A stretch of DNA of 64,000 nucleotides from Oscheius tipulae (Eukaryota; Nematoda; Chromadorea; Rhabditida; Rhabditidae), in contig JASJZH010000006.1 in the NCBI GenBank assembly GCA_037178975.1, positions 930,001 to 994,000 of the forward strand. The letters are read 5' to 3'. The notes beneath the pieces are model-generated. The model ran no database searches and had not been told where the DNA came from. It saw nothing but the letters and a program-made list of their open reading frames with translations. Shown piece after piece: positions 62,222-64,000 of this stretch. Position numbers and translations under genes: made by a program. Position 1 is the stretch's first letter, and each line of letters begins with the position of its first letter.

Positions 62222-64000
62222 TCAACATTTATTGTGCCCATCAAGAACGATATAGTTTTTCCGTTTTCTCCAATCGTAGTAGGTTTTCAGAAGCACGTAG
62301 CCCATTATTATGGATAAAAATACTGCTAGTATGACCGTGAACTGATCTAAAACCTTCACTGCTCTGGTATTTAAAAAAACAAACCAGATTGGCTGAGAGG
62401 TACAATTGAAAGTGTTCTCAACTCTCGAACATGGTCTGTCCAAAGAGCCTTCATTTTCCTCAAGGCAACACTTGTTTTTCCCAACAGCAGTGGATACTCT
62501 ATTTTCCAGAAATTCTCGATACTGTAGATCATGGATATTTGCGAGAAAAAGTCTATTTCTGGTGGAAGCGATTGCTCGGGTAGCCGAGCTCCTGCTTCTC
62601 TGAGCTCCGTAAGTTAAAATGTGGATTTTTGACAAAAACCTGGGAACTGTCTCCTTTATGAACTTGTGATAATCGCTGTGGTAACCATCAGCCATCCCTC
62701 CTTTAATGTTTCCGTTTGCATCAAAATCTTAGATGTTTTATTGCTTTATACTACGAAAAAACCCACCTATGACCATATAGTTTCTTCGTTCTGGCTCCCA
62801 AGATGTCCACAATATGTCTTCATAGGATGGATTGCCTGATCTAATAAAGTTGGCAAACATTCCAGAGTGAATTTGTTGCCTTTTTTCATCCGCCTCAGAT
62901 AACTCCTCGGCAGCAAAGTAGTTCTGTCCGAGTATGTTGTTCTGAAGAGGGTCAGCTCTTAATATAACTTTTTTACCGCGTCAGTCGCATGTAACGGAAT
63001 TGGCATCCCCGGAATAGGGTTTGCATAGCTGTAGACAAATACTTTTCCTGACTGACTATACTTGTCCGCAAACATGCTGCTGCTCTCGTAGTACAAATAA
63101 TCATCGTTTAGAGAGAGAATTCTACTGGCTGAACACTATCATTAAGATATTATATCCGTGAAATCTACCATTGTTATAAAACTTGTTACAGATGTGTCGG
63201 AACCTCTCAGGGTTTTCGTAGTTTTCATAAGCGATATGAACACAGACGTCGTCCAATATGTCAGTTCGGACGTTTTGATGAGCATCGAGGTAGAGCCTAA
63301 AAGCCCTTTGAAGACAAGTTGCACGAGGTATCAGTTTATTAATGGCCATATCTATTATCAGTGCCATTGATGACTATTTGAAACAAAACCCTCACTTCTA
63401 ATGCTAACCGAAACAGTCTGTCTTGCAGTACGAACTATCGAATGCTAAGTAAACATGAATACTTACGTGTCGGGAAACTCCGAGGCTGTAGTCCCAATTA
63501 GAGCGGTTATATTAGGCATCTTCCTTTGCAACTGTTCCTCTATAGATTTGGGAAAAACTCCATCGGCACCGTCAATCCAGGTTCCAAACACCTCGTCCAC
63601 TTCCACATCAAACGAGGTCAATGTATTCAGATATTCCTGTTCGCTCTTTGCTCGTAAACAGGCAAGGCTGAGTTCTAGCTCTGTTTTACTCTTTGGCTGT
63701 CCACATCCAATTCTCGTAGTCAGCTTCTCAGAAAAGCGTCTATTCACACCTGAAATAAACTTGGTTAAGCTGGAAAAACAAACAACGTTTGTGTCTTCCT
63801 CCAAAATGTGGAGCACTCATTAAAATGATCTGGTGAAAAAGGCCATTGGAAACTCCAGGCATAACAATCTGGAACTCGATTGTATTAAGAAATCCGAAAA
63901 ACTAACTTCGTTGACCATCTCCGCTCCAGAACTCAGGCCCATCAGGGTTAGTCTTGTGGGATCACCCCCAAATTGGGAAATTTCCTTGTTGGTCCAGTTA
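62222..64000 (-). CDS. Carboxylesterase with C-terminal membrane anchor (gene B, 5' part outside window)
   Basis: Tandem paralog of gene A. The window edge starts in the exon with WTNKEISQFGGDPTRLTLMG and the nucleophile elbow GLSSGAE. Further exons encode FSEKLTTRIGCGQPK, SLACLRAKSEQ, FGTWIDGADGVFP and ALIGTTASEFPDT, matching gene A nearly word for word (GEPKNKEELEQSLACLRAK, FGTWIDGSGGVFP, ALIGTTASEFPDL). The last exon ends with TVILAVFLSIIMGYVLLKTY and DWRKRKNYIVLDGHNKC, then TGA at 62222. The near-identical membrane tail indicates recent duplication. The catalytic Ser is present; the N-terminal exons are not in the window. Confidence 0.88.

Overview
The window looks like a piece of a rhabditid nematode genome, Caenorhabditis-like. 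The evidence is the gene content (an STR-type chemoreceptor, small C-type lectins, orthologs of aex-3 and nca-1/nca-2, pepsin-like ASP protease, membrane-tailed carboxylesterases), very short introns (about 35-60 nt) with TTTCAG acceptors, and acceptors lying a few bases before start codons, as expected for spliced-leader trans-splicing. Exon coordinates were read by eye from reading frame and GT/AG splice sites.

Layout. 1-10.5 kb: end of a degenerate Rho-like GTPase, C-type lectin exons, a short dispersed repeat family, a pseudo-exon, a three-exon serpentine chemoreceptor, an unrecognised gene, and a complete small C-type lectin with a MITE in an intron. 11.6-20.1 kb: an intact-looking Ty3/gypsy-type retrotransposon with identical 618-bp LTRs and an unusual C-terminal extension on Pol. 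20.4-21.8 kb: organic solute transporter alpha (osta). 24.0-34.1 kb: a complete 26-exon aex-3/MADD Rab3 GEF gene, with a 5S rRNA gene, a tRNA-Val gene and a pepsin-like aspartic protease gene nested in its introns. 38.2-42.4 kb: a gene absent from long-ORF views, encoding a 71-residue cationic antimicrobial-peptide-like precursor, just downstream of an SLC17-type transporter with a mariner copy in its last intron. 43.3-51.7 kb: an NALCN-type sodium leak channel with an EEKE pore, one tiny intron of which is filled by a second mariner copy. 53.9-64 kb: two tandem carboxylesterase paralogs with C-terminal membrane anchors. An intron of the first holds a 4.4-kb Ty3/gypsy element with identical LTRs, a 5-bp target duplication and one frameshift in reverse transcriptase.

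Themes. aex-3 (Rab3 exchange factor for synaptic vesicle release) and nca (neuronal leak conductance) are neuronal genes; osta, the aspartic protease and the esterases suggest gut or epidermal metabolism. The transposons inside host introns (two mariners, one LTR element) are all antisense to their hosts. The most novel-looking items are the cationic peptide gene, the Pol C-terminal extension, and the nesting of three unrelated genes, two of them pol III RNA genes, inside aex-3.
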